Below are positions 47,463 to 55,424 of a stretch of 64,000 nucleotides of DNA, one piece after another. Under the pieces are notes generated by a model, which was given only the letters and a program-made list of their open reading frames with translations, was not told where the DNA came from and ran no database searches. The translations under genes were made by a program, and so were the position numbers. The stretch is from Planctomycetota bacterium. Lineage in GTDB: Bacteria > Planctomycetota > GCA-2746535. The stretch lies in the NCBI GenBank assembly GCA_002746535.1, contig NVWA01000008.1, positions 63,935 through 127,934 on the forward strand, in the 5' to 3' direction. Numbering within the stretch: position 1 is the first letter of the stretch; every line of letters starts with the position of its first letter.

Positions 47463-47586
47463 ATTAAATTACTCGAAAGGCCCAATTCTTTTAATAATCG
47501 ACTAAATAAGATAAAATAGTATTTTTAATCGAAAATAAAGGATTTGTGCCTAATTTTAAAAAGGAGTAAAAGTAACAAATACGATG

Positions 47587-47614
47587 TTGAGTTTCGGATT
47601 ATTTTTACCATAAT
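47587..47614 (+). promoter_or_regulatory. Promoter candidate for the ApaG-HspQ fusion gene
   Basis: TTGAGT, a 16-bp spacer and CATAAT precede the ATG at 47644 by about 30 bases. A good ribosome site (GAGGG) follows. Confidence 0.4.
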
Positions 47615-47643
47615 ACCAACCTTTACACAACAGAGGGTAGATC

Positions 47644-48348
47644 ATGAGTTCATTAGCCACCATAATTAGTATTTCGTGCGAAACCAAGTCAAACTACTTG
47701 GAAGACTATTCTGAGCCTAAAAAGGGCGTGTTTTTATACTCTTATAAAATAAAAATCATCAATCATTCTGATAGCGAAGTAAAACTCGTTTCGCGCTATT
47801 GGTTGATAATCGATTCTTTATCAAATAAAGAAATTATCAGAGGAGATGGGGTTGTAGGTAAGCAACCTTGTATTAAACCTGGTGAATCATTTGAATATAC
47901 CAGCTTTTGTCCACTAGCTACCAACTTCGGTACAATGGAAGGTCACTTTCATTTTATAAATGAAGATGGAAATAAATTCGATGTAAATGTTGAACGATTT
48001 TATTTAGCGACATCTTTATTTGAATATCCGTGTAATGAATTTAAAAGAGGACAAGTCGTTAGGCATAAGCTGTATAACTACAGAGGTGTTGTCGTCGACT
48101 TTGATATGTCTTTCACGGCTGATGACAATTGGTATAAATCCAATAAAACAAAACCAGATAAAGATATGCCTTGGTACCATGTGCTGGTTGATGGTTCAGA
48201 CAAAGTTACTTATGTGGCACAGCAGAATCTAGAATTTTCAGAAATTGGTGCTCCTATTGTTCACCCACTTGTTCAACACTTCTTTAATGGATTTGAAACT
48301 AGTGGGTATATTCGTAACGACAATAGTTGGCGTGAATTAAAAATGTAA
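47644..48348 (+). CDS. ApaG-HspQ (YccV-like) fusion protein
   Basis: 234 residues formed of two domains that are usually separate proteins. Residues 1-125 match ApaG (DUF525): VFLYSYKIKIINHSD, YWLIIDSLSNKEIIRGDGVVG, PGESFEYTSFCPL, GTMEGHFHF. Residues 130-230 match HspQ/YccV, the hemimethylated-DNA-binding family: FKRGQVVRHKLYNYRGVVVD, PWYHVLVDGSDKVTYVAQQNL and HPLVQHFF. Each domain also occurs in eukaryotic F-box proteins (ApaG in FBXO3, YccV in FBXO21). In E. coli HspQ influences proteolysis by Lon. No other gene is close on this strand, so it is likely a single-gene unit. The role of the fusion is unknown. Confidence 0.85.
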   Translation: MSSLATIISISCETKSNYLEDYSEPKKGVFLYSYKIKIINHSDSEVKLVSRYWLIIDSLSNKEIIRGDGVVGKQPCIKPGESFEYTSFCPLATNFGTMEGHFHFINEDGNKFDVNVERFYLATSLFEYPCNEFKRGQVVRHKLYNYRGVVVDFDMSFTADDNWYKSNKTKPDKDMPWYHVLVDGSDKVTYVAQQNLEFSEIGAPIVHPLVQHFFNGFETSGYIRNDNSWRELKM

Positions 48349-48574
48349 TAAAAATAATTTGGTTGCAGTTTACATAAAAGGCCTGTGACCAATTTAAAAT
48401 TCCTAATAATTAAATTTAAAATTTATATAGTGACTCGAGTAGCAAACTAGGATTTCTATTTTCAAGAAATCTGTTCATTTTGTATAGATAACTCTATTCT
48501 CAGGCGAATTAGACCTATTATTATTAATTTGTAGTAAAAGAAAAGTCTATTTATTTTTGAACCGTTGTAGTCGT

Positions 48575-48602
48575 TTGTCAGTCACTAAGAATTAAATATA
48601 AT
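48575..48602 (+). promoter_or_regulatory. Promoter of the HscC-type Hsp70 operon
   Basis: TTGTCA and a perfect TATAAT with a 16-bp spacer, about 28 bases before the ATG at 48630. No CIRCE-type inverted repeat was seen, so heat-shock control by HrcA is not suggested. Confidence 0.55.
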
Positions 48603-48629
48603 TTATAAATTTAATTGAAAAAGATTTAT

Positions 48630-50393
48630 ATGAATAGTGATGCTCAAAGTGAAATAATTGTTGGCATTGATTTAGGAACTACAAATTCTCTCATCAGTAT
48701 TTTTAAAAATAATCAAACAATTTTAATTAATAATTCATTAAACGAATATTTGACACCATCCGTAATAGGTCTTTTGAAAAAAGAAGATCAAATAATAGTT
48801 GGTGAACCAGCGAACAGTTTAGAAGTAACTTCCCCTGAAAACTGTTCAAGAAATTTTAAGAGACTTATGGGTTTAGATTATGAAATTAATTTAGCCAAAA
48901 AGAGTTTCATGGCTCATGAATTATCAAGTTTAGTCTTAAAATCTTTAAAAGAAGATGCGGAAGAGTTTTTTAAACATTCCATTAAAAGAGCTGTAATAAC
49001 TGTCCCTGCTTATTTTAATGATCACCAAAGACAAGCGACAAAAATGGCAGGTGAATTAGCCGGTTTTAAAGTCGAACGAATAATTAATGAACCAACAGCG
49101 GCAGCATTAAGTTATGGTTTTCATGAGAAAGAAGCCGACAAAAAAATTGTTGTATTTGATTTAGGAGGTGGAACCTTTGACGTTACCGTTATGGAGATCT
49201 TTGAAGGTAGCTTAGAAATTATATCCACTGCCGGTATTCATGATTTGGGTGGTGAGGATTTCACAAGAGGGATCTTAAGCTGGGTTTTAAAAAGAAATAA
49301 TATGCAATTTGAATTAGAAGAGTTGCGCCATCCCTTAAGGATATCACGATTAAGAAATGAATGTGAAAATGTCAAAAAAAAGCTAAATGAAAAAAATGAG
49401 TTAGAAATTCGATTTCCAAATGAAGATGGCTCATTTAGTGATGATACTATGAAAATAACAAAAGATATTTTTCAATTAATCTCAGATAATTTAATTAGAA
49501 AGTTAGATGCACCATTAAACAAAGTCATTAGAGATTCAGGAATATTAAAAGAAGACATCGACGATGTGATTTTAGTTGGCGGCGCTACTAGAATGGACTG
49601 TATTAAAGAGTATGTGGAAACATTTTTTGGCAAATCAGCCCTATGTGAATTAGATCCGGATAAAGTTGTCGCATTTGGTGCCGCTATTCAAGGGGCATTG
49701 ATTAGCGATGACAAAGATGTTGAAGATATGGTGATGACCGACGTTTGTCCGCATTCTTTGGGAATATCAATTTGCAAAGAATGGGGGAATCAACTTCAAG
49801 ATGGCTATTTTTTACCTGTTATACATCGTGGTACTACCATACCGGTTTCAAGAGAAGAAACGGTATATACTTTGTTTGATAATCAGCCCTCTTTGTTAGT
49901 AGAAGTCTTTCAAGGGGAATCAAGAAAAACCAAAGGTAATTTAAAGCTGGGTGATTTTTCGATCGATAATTTACCTTTAAAAAAAGCAGGTATGGAGATA
50001 AATGTCCGATTCACGTATGATCTAAATGGTCTTTTGGAAATTGAAGTCATCGTACCTGAAACACAAAAACGAAAAAAAGTATTAATAAAAAATAATGTAA
50101 AAGGTTTGTCTGAAAAGGATATGAAAGATGCGATTCTTAAATTGCAAAAATTGAAGTTTTATCCCAGAGATCACTTGCCTAATCGCAATCTTTTGCTTTT
50201 CGCTGAAAAATGTTTAGAAGAAGTGCCGCCTTTAGAAAGAACAAATCTTGAAGAAGAAATAGATATATTTGAAGCTTCAATGTCTGCGAATAATGAAGAA
50301 TTTTTTAATGAGGCAAAAAAGAATATTTTAGTTAAATTGTCTAGCTTAGGTTTTCCGTATCAACAGAAACCCTGGGATAACAATGACTCATAA
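48630..50393 (+). CDS. HscC-type Hsp70 chaperone
   Basis: About 587 residues. The nucleotide-binding domain is complete: [10 protein letters not shown], a connect region, [13 protein letters not shown] and [11 protein letters not shown]. The substrate domain (after residue 375) is short, with no long DnaK lid or EEVD-like end, the form seen in HscC of E. coli. The ATG at 48630 is used although a TTG lies 15 bases earlier. HscC proteins work without GrpE, together with membrane J proteins. Here the gene is first of three, overlaps the next gene by 11 bases, and the third encodes a J-like membrane protein, so the complex seems dedicated. Confidence 0.85.
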   Translation: MNSDAQSEIIVGIDLGTTNSLISIFKNNQTILINNSLNEYLTPSVIGLLKKEDQIIVGEPANSLEVTSPENCSRNFKRLMGLDYEINLAKKSFMAHELSSLVLKSLKEDAEEFFKHSIKRAVITVPAYFNDHQRQATKMAGELAGFKVERIINEPTAAALSYGFHEKEADKKIVVFDLGGGTFDVTVMEIFEGSLEIISTAGIHDLGGEDFTRGILSWVLKRNNMQFELEELRHPLRISRLRNECENVKKKLNEKNELEIRFPNEDGSFSDDTMKITKDIFQLISDNLIRKLDAPLNKVIRDSGILKEDIDDVILVGGATRMDCIKEYVETFFGKSALCELDPDKVVAFGAAIQGALISDDKDVEDMVMTDVCPHSLGISICKEWGNQLQDGYFLPVIHRGTTIPVSREETVYTLFDNQPSLLVEVFQGESRKTKGNLKLGDFSIDNLPLKKAGMEINVRFTYDLNGLLEIEVIVPETQKRKKVLIKNNVKGLSEKDMKDAILKLQKLKFYPRDHLPNRNLLLFAEKCLEEVPPLERTNLEEEIDIFEASMSANNEEFFNEAKKNILVKLSSLGFPYQQKPWDNNDS

Positions 50394-51057
50394 TGAATCA
50401 GAAATAAAATCCTATTTAAGAGATATTTTTCAATTTGATGAAACGGAACAGTTAGAGGATGTTCTGAATCTTCGATCATCATTTCTTGATATTCCCTTAA
50501 AAAATTCGCCAAATTATGATAACCTTAGTTTGACTTGGTTTGCCTGGAAAGAGCAATTTGAGAATACATTACTCGACTTCTGGGAGTTAGATGAGGATGA
50601 TAAGTTTCAAGAATTACTAGATCTGTTTAATTTTTTAGAGGGTCATCCTTATGATAAATTTCAAAAGTATACTTTAAGATTTAAAGCGTTTTTTTTAAGA
50701 AGAGATGAAGTGTTATCACTTGATAAAAAAGAATATACCAATATTAAAACGAGAGATTTTTTAAACATTTTTATTGGTACAAGAAACAATATTTTTATTG
50801 CTAAGAATAAAATGATGGATGATCTCTTTTACCAGTCTAAGAGAAAATCTTATAAAGTCTTGATGAAAGAATTTAAATTATTATTTCCTGAGGTGTATAA
50901 ATCTTCGATAGATTTTTTGCTGCCTATTGAGAAGAATAAAAAAAAAATTGAACGAAAAAATAGAAATAACTCTATTGAAAAGTCCGATTCACATTATTTT
51001 TGGATTGGTGGTATCGTAATATACCTTCTTATTAAAGCTTGTATTGTGATGAAATAG
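50383..51057 (+). CDS. Tail-anchored protein of unknown function in the Hsp70 operon
   Basis: 224 residues. Mostly helical and acidic, with aromatic-rich stretches ([20 protein letters not shown]), a Lys/Asn-rich linker near 185-200 and one C-terminal membrane helix ([19 protein letters not shown]) that would anchor it with the bulk in the cytoplasm. I recognise no family and see no catalytic motif. Its ATG overlaps the Hsp70 stop by 11 bases and its stop lies 14 bases before the J-like gene, so it is translationally linked to both. It may be an adaptor or client of the chaperone (inference). Confidence 0.7.
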   Translation: MTHNESEIKSYLRDIFQFDETEQLEDVLNLRSSFLDIPLKNSPNYDNLSLTWFAWKEQFENTLLDFWELDEDDKFQELLDLFNFLEGHPYDKFQKYTLRFKAFFLRRDEVLSLDKKEYTNIKTRDFLNIFIGTRNNIFIAKNKMMDDLFYQSKRKSYKVLMKEFKLLFPEVYKSSIDFLLPIEKNKKKIERKNRNNSIEKSDSHYFWIGGIVIYLLIKACIVMK

Positions 51058-51071
51058 GAAGGTATTGCAAA

Positions 51072-52724
51072 ATGGATTCGTTCGATAATTTTAACTGGGA
51101 TAATATTAATAACTACCAGGATTTTTTCAATCTGCCGGATGGCTTTAATAAAAAAGATTTAAAGAGATCGTACAATAAATATATTAAATATTTTAAACCA
51201 GAAAAATTCCCAGAAGAATTCCAAAAAATTAGAAAAGCATATGAGGAAGCCATAGCTTTTTTGCGTGATGGGCCCTTGCATAATATACCATCTGATGATT
51301 CAGAGGATGCCATTCTTAATGATTATAGTGAGTTGAGTGATGAGTTTGGGTATGATGATATTATGGAAGCCGCCAATGAAAAGGAATCGGAGTTTCGTGA
51401 AAACATCAGCATTGAAAGAGAAAAAATATTAGCATTGTTGGATACAAAACCAATAGATGAGATTTATGATTCCCTCAAAAAAAATGCCCATAAGCCGACT
51501 CATTATTATCATTTAGCGATTATTTCTGATGTAATTGGAAATGATGAAGGCTTTGTTTATTGGATACTTAAAGGCATTAAAAGATTTGGTTTTGATTCTG
51601 AAAATTTAGGTGAAATCTTAAACGAATTTGTCAAAAAAATGAAGGGTGAAAATAATTGGAAAAATTTAATATTAACTTTTTCCGATCAGTGTCCGGCCTC
51701 ACTGTTCTATCAGATTTTATCAGATATGTTATCAGATTTTGGGCATACTCTACCGATGGATGAGTACATTCAATTTTTAGAAGATTGTGAAGCAAGTCTA
51801 GATTTTAATGATGATTATTTATCAGATAAATGTTATTTTTATTTAAAAGTTATTATTGAATTTTCTCTGAAAGGGGACTTTGCTTGGTTGGAAAATAAAT
51901 TCAATTATATTGATCAAAATCAAGACTTACTCTCTGAGCCAGCCTTTGAGTATTTTGAATTAATAAGTAGTCTTTTTGCTTATAGAGAAATAGTATCACT
52001 CTTTAGTACCCAAATAAGAAATAATGATTTATCTGATTCTATCAGTAAGTGTATTGATTCCTTTTGCACGAGGGACGGTATTGAAATGGATAAAACGTTC
52101 CTTTCAACCTTGACTGTCATTGAAGAATCAGGAAAGGATTTGATAAAGTTTGTTCCCTTTGATGTTGAACATAGTTATATGGAGTTGTTATTTCACATTT
52201 TCTTTTTTATTGCTAGCAATCAATCCGCTCGTTTACCATTTGAAGAGGACCCAGAGATAAAAGAGACTATTGGCGAAGAAATTGCAAATGTGGTACATGA
52301 AGTAGACAAAAAAACCAATGCATCTTTTTTAGGATCTTTTTGGGGAATTTTTAATTTAGGATACATGGCAATGTTAGCACTGATTGGAATGTTACCTTTA
52401 TTGTTATTTTCTGTGGTGAATTCATCTGGAATAGTGTTAGGAATTGAGTTGTTTTGGGCGCTGGGGGTTTGGTTTATAATTAAACCAAAATTCGCAGATG
52501 TGTTAAGAGATAAAATTAATATTTCCATCGCTATAAGATGTTATCGAAAAATATGGAGACCAATTGTGTTAAAATATTTATTGACGAATCGATGTCCCTT
52601 AGGAATACTATTGGAAGGGATAAATTCCATTTCAAATGACGAGCAAAACACTCCTTATTTGCACATGTTTATGGATAGTGATTCACTTTTAACAATGGTT
52701 TCCATCACGAGTCGATTTAAATAA
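51072..52724 (+). CDS. Membrane J-like protein lacking the HPD motif
   Basis: About 550 residues. Residues 15-65 have the shape of a J domain (YQDFFNLPDGFNKKDLKRSY, EEFQKIRKAYEEAIAFLRDG), but where the Hsp70-activating His-Pro-Asp should be, the sequence reads FKPEKFP. A long helical region follows, then two hydrophobic helices (about 430-485) and a short amphipathic end. The layout is like the HscC partners DjlB/DjlC. The ATG at 51072 is supported by AGGAAGG about 9 bases upstream, against a TTG at 51039. Without HPD it may dock to the Hsp70 without stimulating ATP hydrolysis, or not bind at all. Confidence 0.7.
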   Translation: MDSFDNFNWDNINNYQDFFNLPDGFNKKDLKRSYNKYIKYFKPEKFPEEFQKIRKAYEEAIAFLRDGPLHNIPSDDSEDAILNDYSELSDEFGYDDIMEAANEKESEFRENISIEREKILALLDTKPIDEIYDSLKKNAHKPTHYYHLAIISDVIGNDEGFVYWILKGIKRFGFDSENLGEILNEFVKKMKGENNWKNLILTFSDQCPASLFYQILSDMLSDFGHTLPMDEYIQFLEDCEASLDFNDDYLSDKCYFYLKVIIEFSLKGDFAWLENKFNYIDQNQDLLSEPAFEYFELISSLFAYREIVSLFSTQIRNNDLSDSISKCIDSFCTRDGIEMDKTFLSTLTVIEESGKDLIKFVPFDVEHSYMELLFHIFFFIASNQSARLPFEEDPEIKETIGEEIANVVHEVDKKTNASFLGSFWGIFNLGYMAMLALIGMLPLLLFSVVNSSGIVLGIELFWALGVWFIIKPKFADVLRDKINISIAIRCYRKIWRPIVLKYLLTNRCPLGILLEGINSISNDEQNTPYLHMFMDSDSLLTMVSITSRFK

Positions 52725-52876
52725 TAATTTTATTTTAAATACCTGATTGAAACTTTAATCTAAGACAATTAAAAAGATAAAAAATTGATATTTAATAGTT
52801 CGTTTACTTCAATTTATTAGTGGATATATTTCAAAATATTATGATCAAATCATTGCAGTATAAGTGTATTCATATT

Positions 52877-53677
52877 ATGAAAAATGTATTATTCATCTTC
52901 TTGTATCTTTCGTTCACAGTGATTATTCACGGTATCGACATTAAAGAAGGCTATACCAATAGAATTTTTCTAAAAGAAAAAATGTTAAAAGGTATTTGGG
53001 TAGGTGAGTTGGATGGTAAGCAACCAATTTACTATGAATTTAAACATCGTAAAAATTTTGTTAATGGTAAAACTTCATTAGTAAGTGTTTCTCATTGGGC
53101 TCCTATAGGAGGTGGTGACTTTAAACGTAGTGCTGAAACCCATCCCATTCATTTTTTTGAAGGAGAAGTGTTATTGTCAGATTCATTTTTAGAATCTATT
53201 CCTGATCAACCAGGTGTTCTTTTGCTGACAAAATTAACGATGACGATTGGGACAACAGCACTGTACAGATCAAGCATTGATGAAATCAATCAATATAAAG
53301 GTAAGTGGAAAGAGCTAATGAAAAAATTGCGTGGTAATCGAAAGCTGATTACGGTTGAAGATTCTACGGCTCCAATATTGCTTTTTGGATATGGTTATCG
53401 TGTTCAAACGGCTAAACAAAAAAAAGTGTCAGGTGTAGATGGCATTAATGTTATTAATCTATTACAGGGAAAACCTGCTGAAAAAGCTGGCATGAAAGCA
53501 GGCGATATTGTTTTAAAAATTAATGGAAAAATTGTTTTTGATAGAGTGAGTCTTATCTTTTCTTATAGGAATGAGAAGGGAGTCAAACCTATCCCAGTCT
53601 TATTATTACGTAATAAGAAAAAAGTTACAATTAATGTTATTCCATATAAGCGGAAGAAAATTACGGTCAAAAAATAG
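52877..53677 (+). CDS. Exported PDZ-domain protein
   Basis: About 266 residues from the ATG at 52877, which gives a clean signal peptide (NVLFIFLYLSFTVIIHG); longer frames place it internally. The N-terminal 150 residues hold a beta-rich part (LKGIWVGELDGKQPIYYEF) of no recognised family. The last 80 residues form a PDZ domain (INLLQGKPAEKAGMKAGDIVLKINGKIV). No trypsin-like protease domain is present, so it is probably a scaffold or a protease adaptor in the periplasm. Stands alone between the Hsp70 operon and the sulfur cluster. Confidence 0.8.
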   Translation: MKNVLFIFLYLSFTVIIHGIDIKEGYTNRIFLKEKMLKGIWVGELDGKQPIYYEFKHRKNFVNGKTSLVSVSHWAPIGGGDFKRSAETHPIHFFEGEVLLSDSFLESIPDQPGVLLLTKLTMTIGTTALYRSSIDEINQYKGKWKELMKKLRGNRKLITVEDSTAPILLFGYGYRVQTAKQKKVSGVDGINVINLLQGKPAEKAGMKAGDIVLKINGKIVFDRVSLIFSYRNEKGVKPIPVLLLRNKKKVTINVIPYKRKKITVKK

Positions 53678-53739
53678 AAAAGTTCTCCGTTATTTAGTAT
53701 TGGCCTTGAAATCACGATTATTACCTATAAAGACTCTAA

Positions 53740-53757
53740 CTTGACTAAATTTATCAG
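53740..53757 (+). promoter_or_regulatory. Operator-like site 1 for the Rrf2 regulator
   Basis: CTTGACTAAATTTATCAG. It matches, in inverted orientation, the site at 53832-53849: CTTGACTA-N4-TATCA is shared (13 positions). It lies about 20 bases before the -35 region. Confidence 0.5.
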
Positions 53758-53760
53758 TTT

Positions 53761-53774
53761 ACTTTTTAAAAAGT
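53761..53774. promoter_or_regulatory. Perfect 14-bp palindrome next to the -35 region
   Basis: ACTTTTTAAAAAGT is a perfect palindrome abutting the promoter. It could be an extra binding site, though A/T-rich palindromes arise easily by chance. Confidence 0.3.
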
Positions 53775-53802
53775 GTTGAAAAGCTGAAGTTTTTACTATA
53801 AT
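53774..53802 (+). promoter_or_regulatory. Promoter of the rrf2-cys cluster
   Basis: TGTTGA (or TTGAAA two bases on) and a perfect TATAAT at 53797-53802, 48 bases before the rrf2 ATG. Flanked on both sides by matching inverted sites. Confidence 0.5.
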
Positions 53803-53831
53803 CCGACCAAAACAGCAATTTTAAAAGTAAG

Positions 53832-53849
53832 TTGATAAGAATAGTCAAG
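53832..53849 (-). promoter_or_regulatory. Operator-like site 2, abutting the rrf2 start codon
   Basis: Plus strand TTGATAAGAATAGTCAAG. Its reverse complement reads CTTGACTATTCTTATCAA, matching site 1. It also has weak inner dyad symmetry (TTGA...TCAA), as expected for a dimeric Rrf2 protein. It occupies the place of the ribosome site, so binding would block early transcription. Confidence 0.5.
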
Positions 53850-53850
53850 T

Positions 53851-54264
53851 ATGTTTTGTTTGTCTACTAAAGGAATCTATGGGGCTCAAGCTTTAATAGA
53901 ACTATCACTTCGACATGGGAATGGCGTTGTGCAGATAAAAGAATTGGCTGAGAGTTGTCAAATTTCTAAAACATACTTAGAGCAACTTTTTAATTTGCTA
54001 AAGAAGGCCGAAATCGTTAGAAGTGTTCGAGGGAATAAAGGTGGTTATTCGCTGGCAAGAGAACCAGAAGAAATTTCATTGATGGATGTCATGGTAGCCT
54101 TAGAAGGGTGTATTGAGATTTCAAAAAATGTTGAAGTCAAAGGTGTTTTAGAATCTGTTTTCAAAGACACTGAAAATGGTATTAGAGATTCCTTATCGGT
54201 TAGTTTAAAAGAACTAGCAGATAAAGAAAAAGTTAAAAACGAAAATGTCACTTTTTATATTTGA
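53851..54264 (+). CDS. Rrf2-family transcription regulator (CymR-like)
   Basis: 137 residues. The winged-helix part is typical (STKGIYGAQALIELS, IKELAESCQISKTYLEQLFNLLKKAEIVRSVRGNKGGYSLAREP). The C-terminal dimer region has only one Cys (VALEGCIEISKN), so the three-Cys iron-sulfur site of IscR is missing. The cluster-free form and the position directly before cysK resemble CymR, the cysteine-metabolism repressor of Firmicutes that senses O-acetylserine through CysK. Two matching operator-like sites flank its promoter, suggesting autoregulation and control of the whole sulfur operon (inference). Confidence 0.85.
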   Translation: MFCLSTKGIYGAQALIELSLRHGNGVVQIKELAESCQISKTYLEQLFNLLKKAEIVRSVRGNKGGYSLAREPEEISLMDVMVALEGCIEISKNVEVKGVLESVFKDTENGIRDSLSVSLKELADKEKVKNENVTFYI

Positions 54265-54272
54265 GAGATTTG

Positions 54273-55193
54273 ATGAAGATTGCAAAAGATATTACAGAGC
54301 TTGTTGGTAAGACGCCTTTAGTCCAAATAAATAAGGTAATGGGAGATGATAACTTTACTGTTGCTAAACTTGAATTTTTTAACCCTACTTCTTCAGTTAA
54401 GGATCGTGCTGCACTTGAAATGGTAAATGAAGCCGAGAGATCAGGTGCCTTAAAAAAAGGGTCGACTATAATTGAAGCTACCAGTGGAAACACAGGGATA
54501 TCATTGGCTTTTATTGCTGCAGCAAGGGAATATAAGTTGGTATTAGTAATGCCTGAAGCCATGAGCATCGAACGTAAGCGTTTACTAAAATATCTTGGAG
54601 CTCATTTAGAATTGACTTCGGCCCATTTGGGAATGAAAGGATCAATTGATCGAGCAAATGTATTGGCAGGTGAAATTGAAAATTCATTTCTTGTGAAACA
54701 ATTTGATAATCCTGCCAATGTTGAAGCTCATGTCAAAACAACCGCTAGAGAATTAATTGAAGATACTGATAAAAATATTGATTATGTTTTTGTTGCTACT
54801 GGTACTGGAGGTACCGTAACAGGTATTGCGAAAGTTTTAAAAAAAGAGTTGAAGGATGTAAAAATTATTGCAATTGAGCCTGAAGGTTCTGCCGTATTAG
54901 GTGGAGGAAATGCCGGGCCTCATATGATTCAAGGGATTGGACCTGGGTTTATTCCATCAATTATGGATGTCTCTTTATTAGATGGGATCGTTTCTGTGGG
55001 CAATGAAGAATCCTATGAATATTCAAAGGCATTGGCCAAAGAAGAAGGATTAATTGCAGGCATTAGCTGTGGAGCGACCGTTGCCGGTGCTAAAAAATAT
55101 ATAGCTGAAAATAATATCAAAAATAAAAATATTGTTTTGATCTTCATGGATTCTGGTGAGAGATATACCAGTATTGATAGATTGATGAGTTAA
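54273..55193 (+). CDS. cysK: Cysteine synthase (O-acetylserine sulfhydrylase)
   Basis: PLP enzyme making cysteine from O-acetylserine and sulfide. About 306 residues. PLP lysine K43 in SSVKDRAA, substrate loop TSGNTG (70-75) and phosphate loop GTGGTVTGI are present, as is GIGPGFIP. The ATG at 54273 is chosen over a TTG inside the rrf2 end; it lies 8 bases after the rrf2 stop. A CysM-type enzyme using a thiocarboxylate carrier is an alternative reading given the ThiS-like gene next door; the sequence looks like CysK. Confidence 0.92.
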   Translation: MKIAKDITELVGKTPLVQINKVMGDDNFTVAKLEFFNPTSSVKDRAALEMVNEAERSGALKKGSTIIEATSGNTGISLAFIAAAREYKLVLVMPEAMSIERKRLLKYLGAHLELTSAHLGMKGSIDRANVLAGEIENSFLVKQFDNPANVEAHVKTTARELIEDTDKNIDYVFVATGTGGTVTGIAKVLKKELKDVKIIAIEPEGSAVLGGGNAGPHMIQGIGPGFIPSIMDVSLLDGIVSVGNEESYEYSKALAKEEGLIAGISCGATVAGAKKYIAENNIKNKNIVLIFMDSGERYTSIDRLMS

Positions 55194-55207
55194 TCAAAGG
55201 ATAGAAA

Positions 55208-55423
55208 ATGAAAATGAAAATTAAAGTTAATGGTGAAGAAAAAGAAATTACTGGCGAAATAAATATTACGACATTGTTGAAAGAAAATGATGTTGAGCAA
55301 CCTGACATGGTTTCAGTTCAGTTAAATGGTGAATTTGTCGAGCGAGATGTATTTGAATCTACTAGCGTTAAAGAAAATGATGAAGTTGAGTTCTTATATT
55401 TTATGGGTGGAGGTGTAAACTAA
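55208..55423 (+). CDS. ThiS/CysO/HcyS-like sulfur carrier protein with extended C-terminus
   Basis: 71 residues with the small ubiquitin fold of ThiS/MoaD (MKIKVNGEEKEIT, VSVQLNGEFVERD, VKENDEVEFLYFMGGGVN). The chain ends in Gly-Gly-Gly-Val-Asn, so two residues must be removed to expose a C-terminal Gly for adenylation. CysO and the Wolinella HcyS are likewise made as precursors and cut by a JAMM protease. It sits 14 bases after cysK and 1 base before the sulfhydrylase gene. The carrier probably bears the sulfide as a thiocarboxylate. Confidence 0.85.
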   Translation: MKMKIKVNGEEKEITGEINITTLLKENDVEQPDMVSVQLNGEFVERDVFESTSVKENDEVEFLYFMGGGVN

Positions 55424-55424
55424 T

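Noticed and set aside
48451-48471. Terminator after the ApaG-HspQ gene (GATTTC-N9-GAAATC)
   Set aside because: Six-base A/T-rich stem and no U-run; not better than chance.
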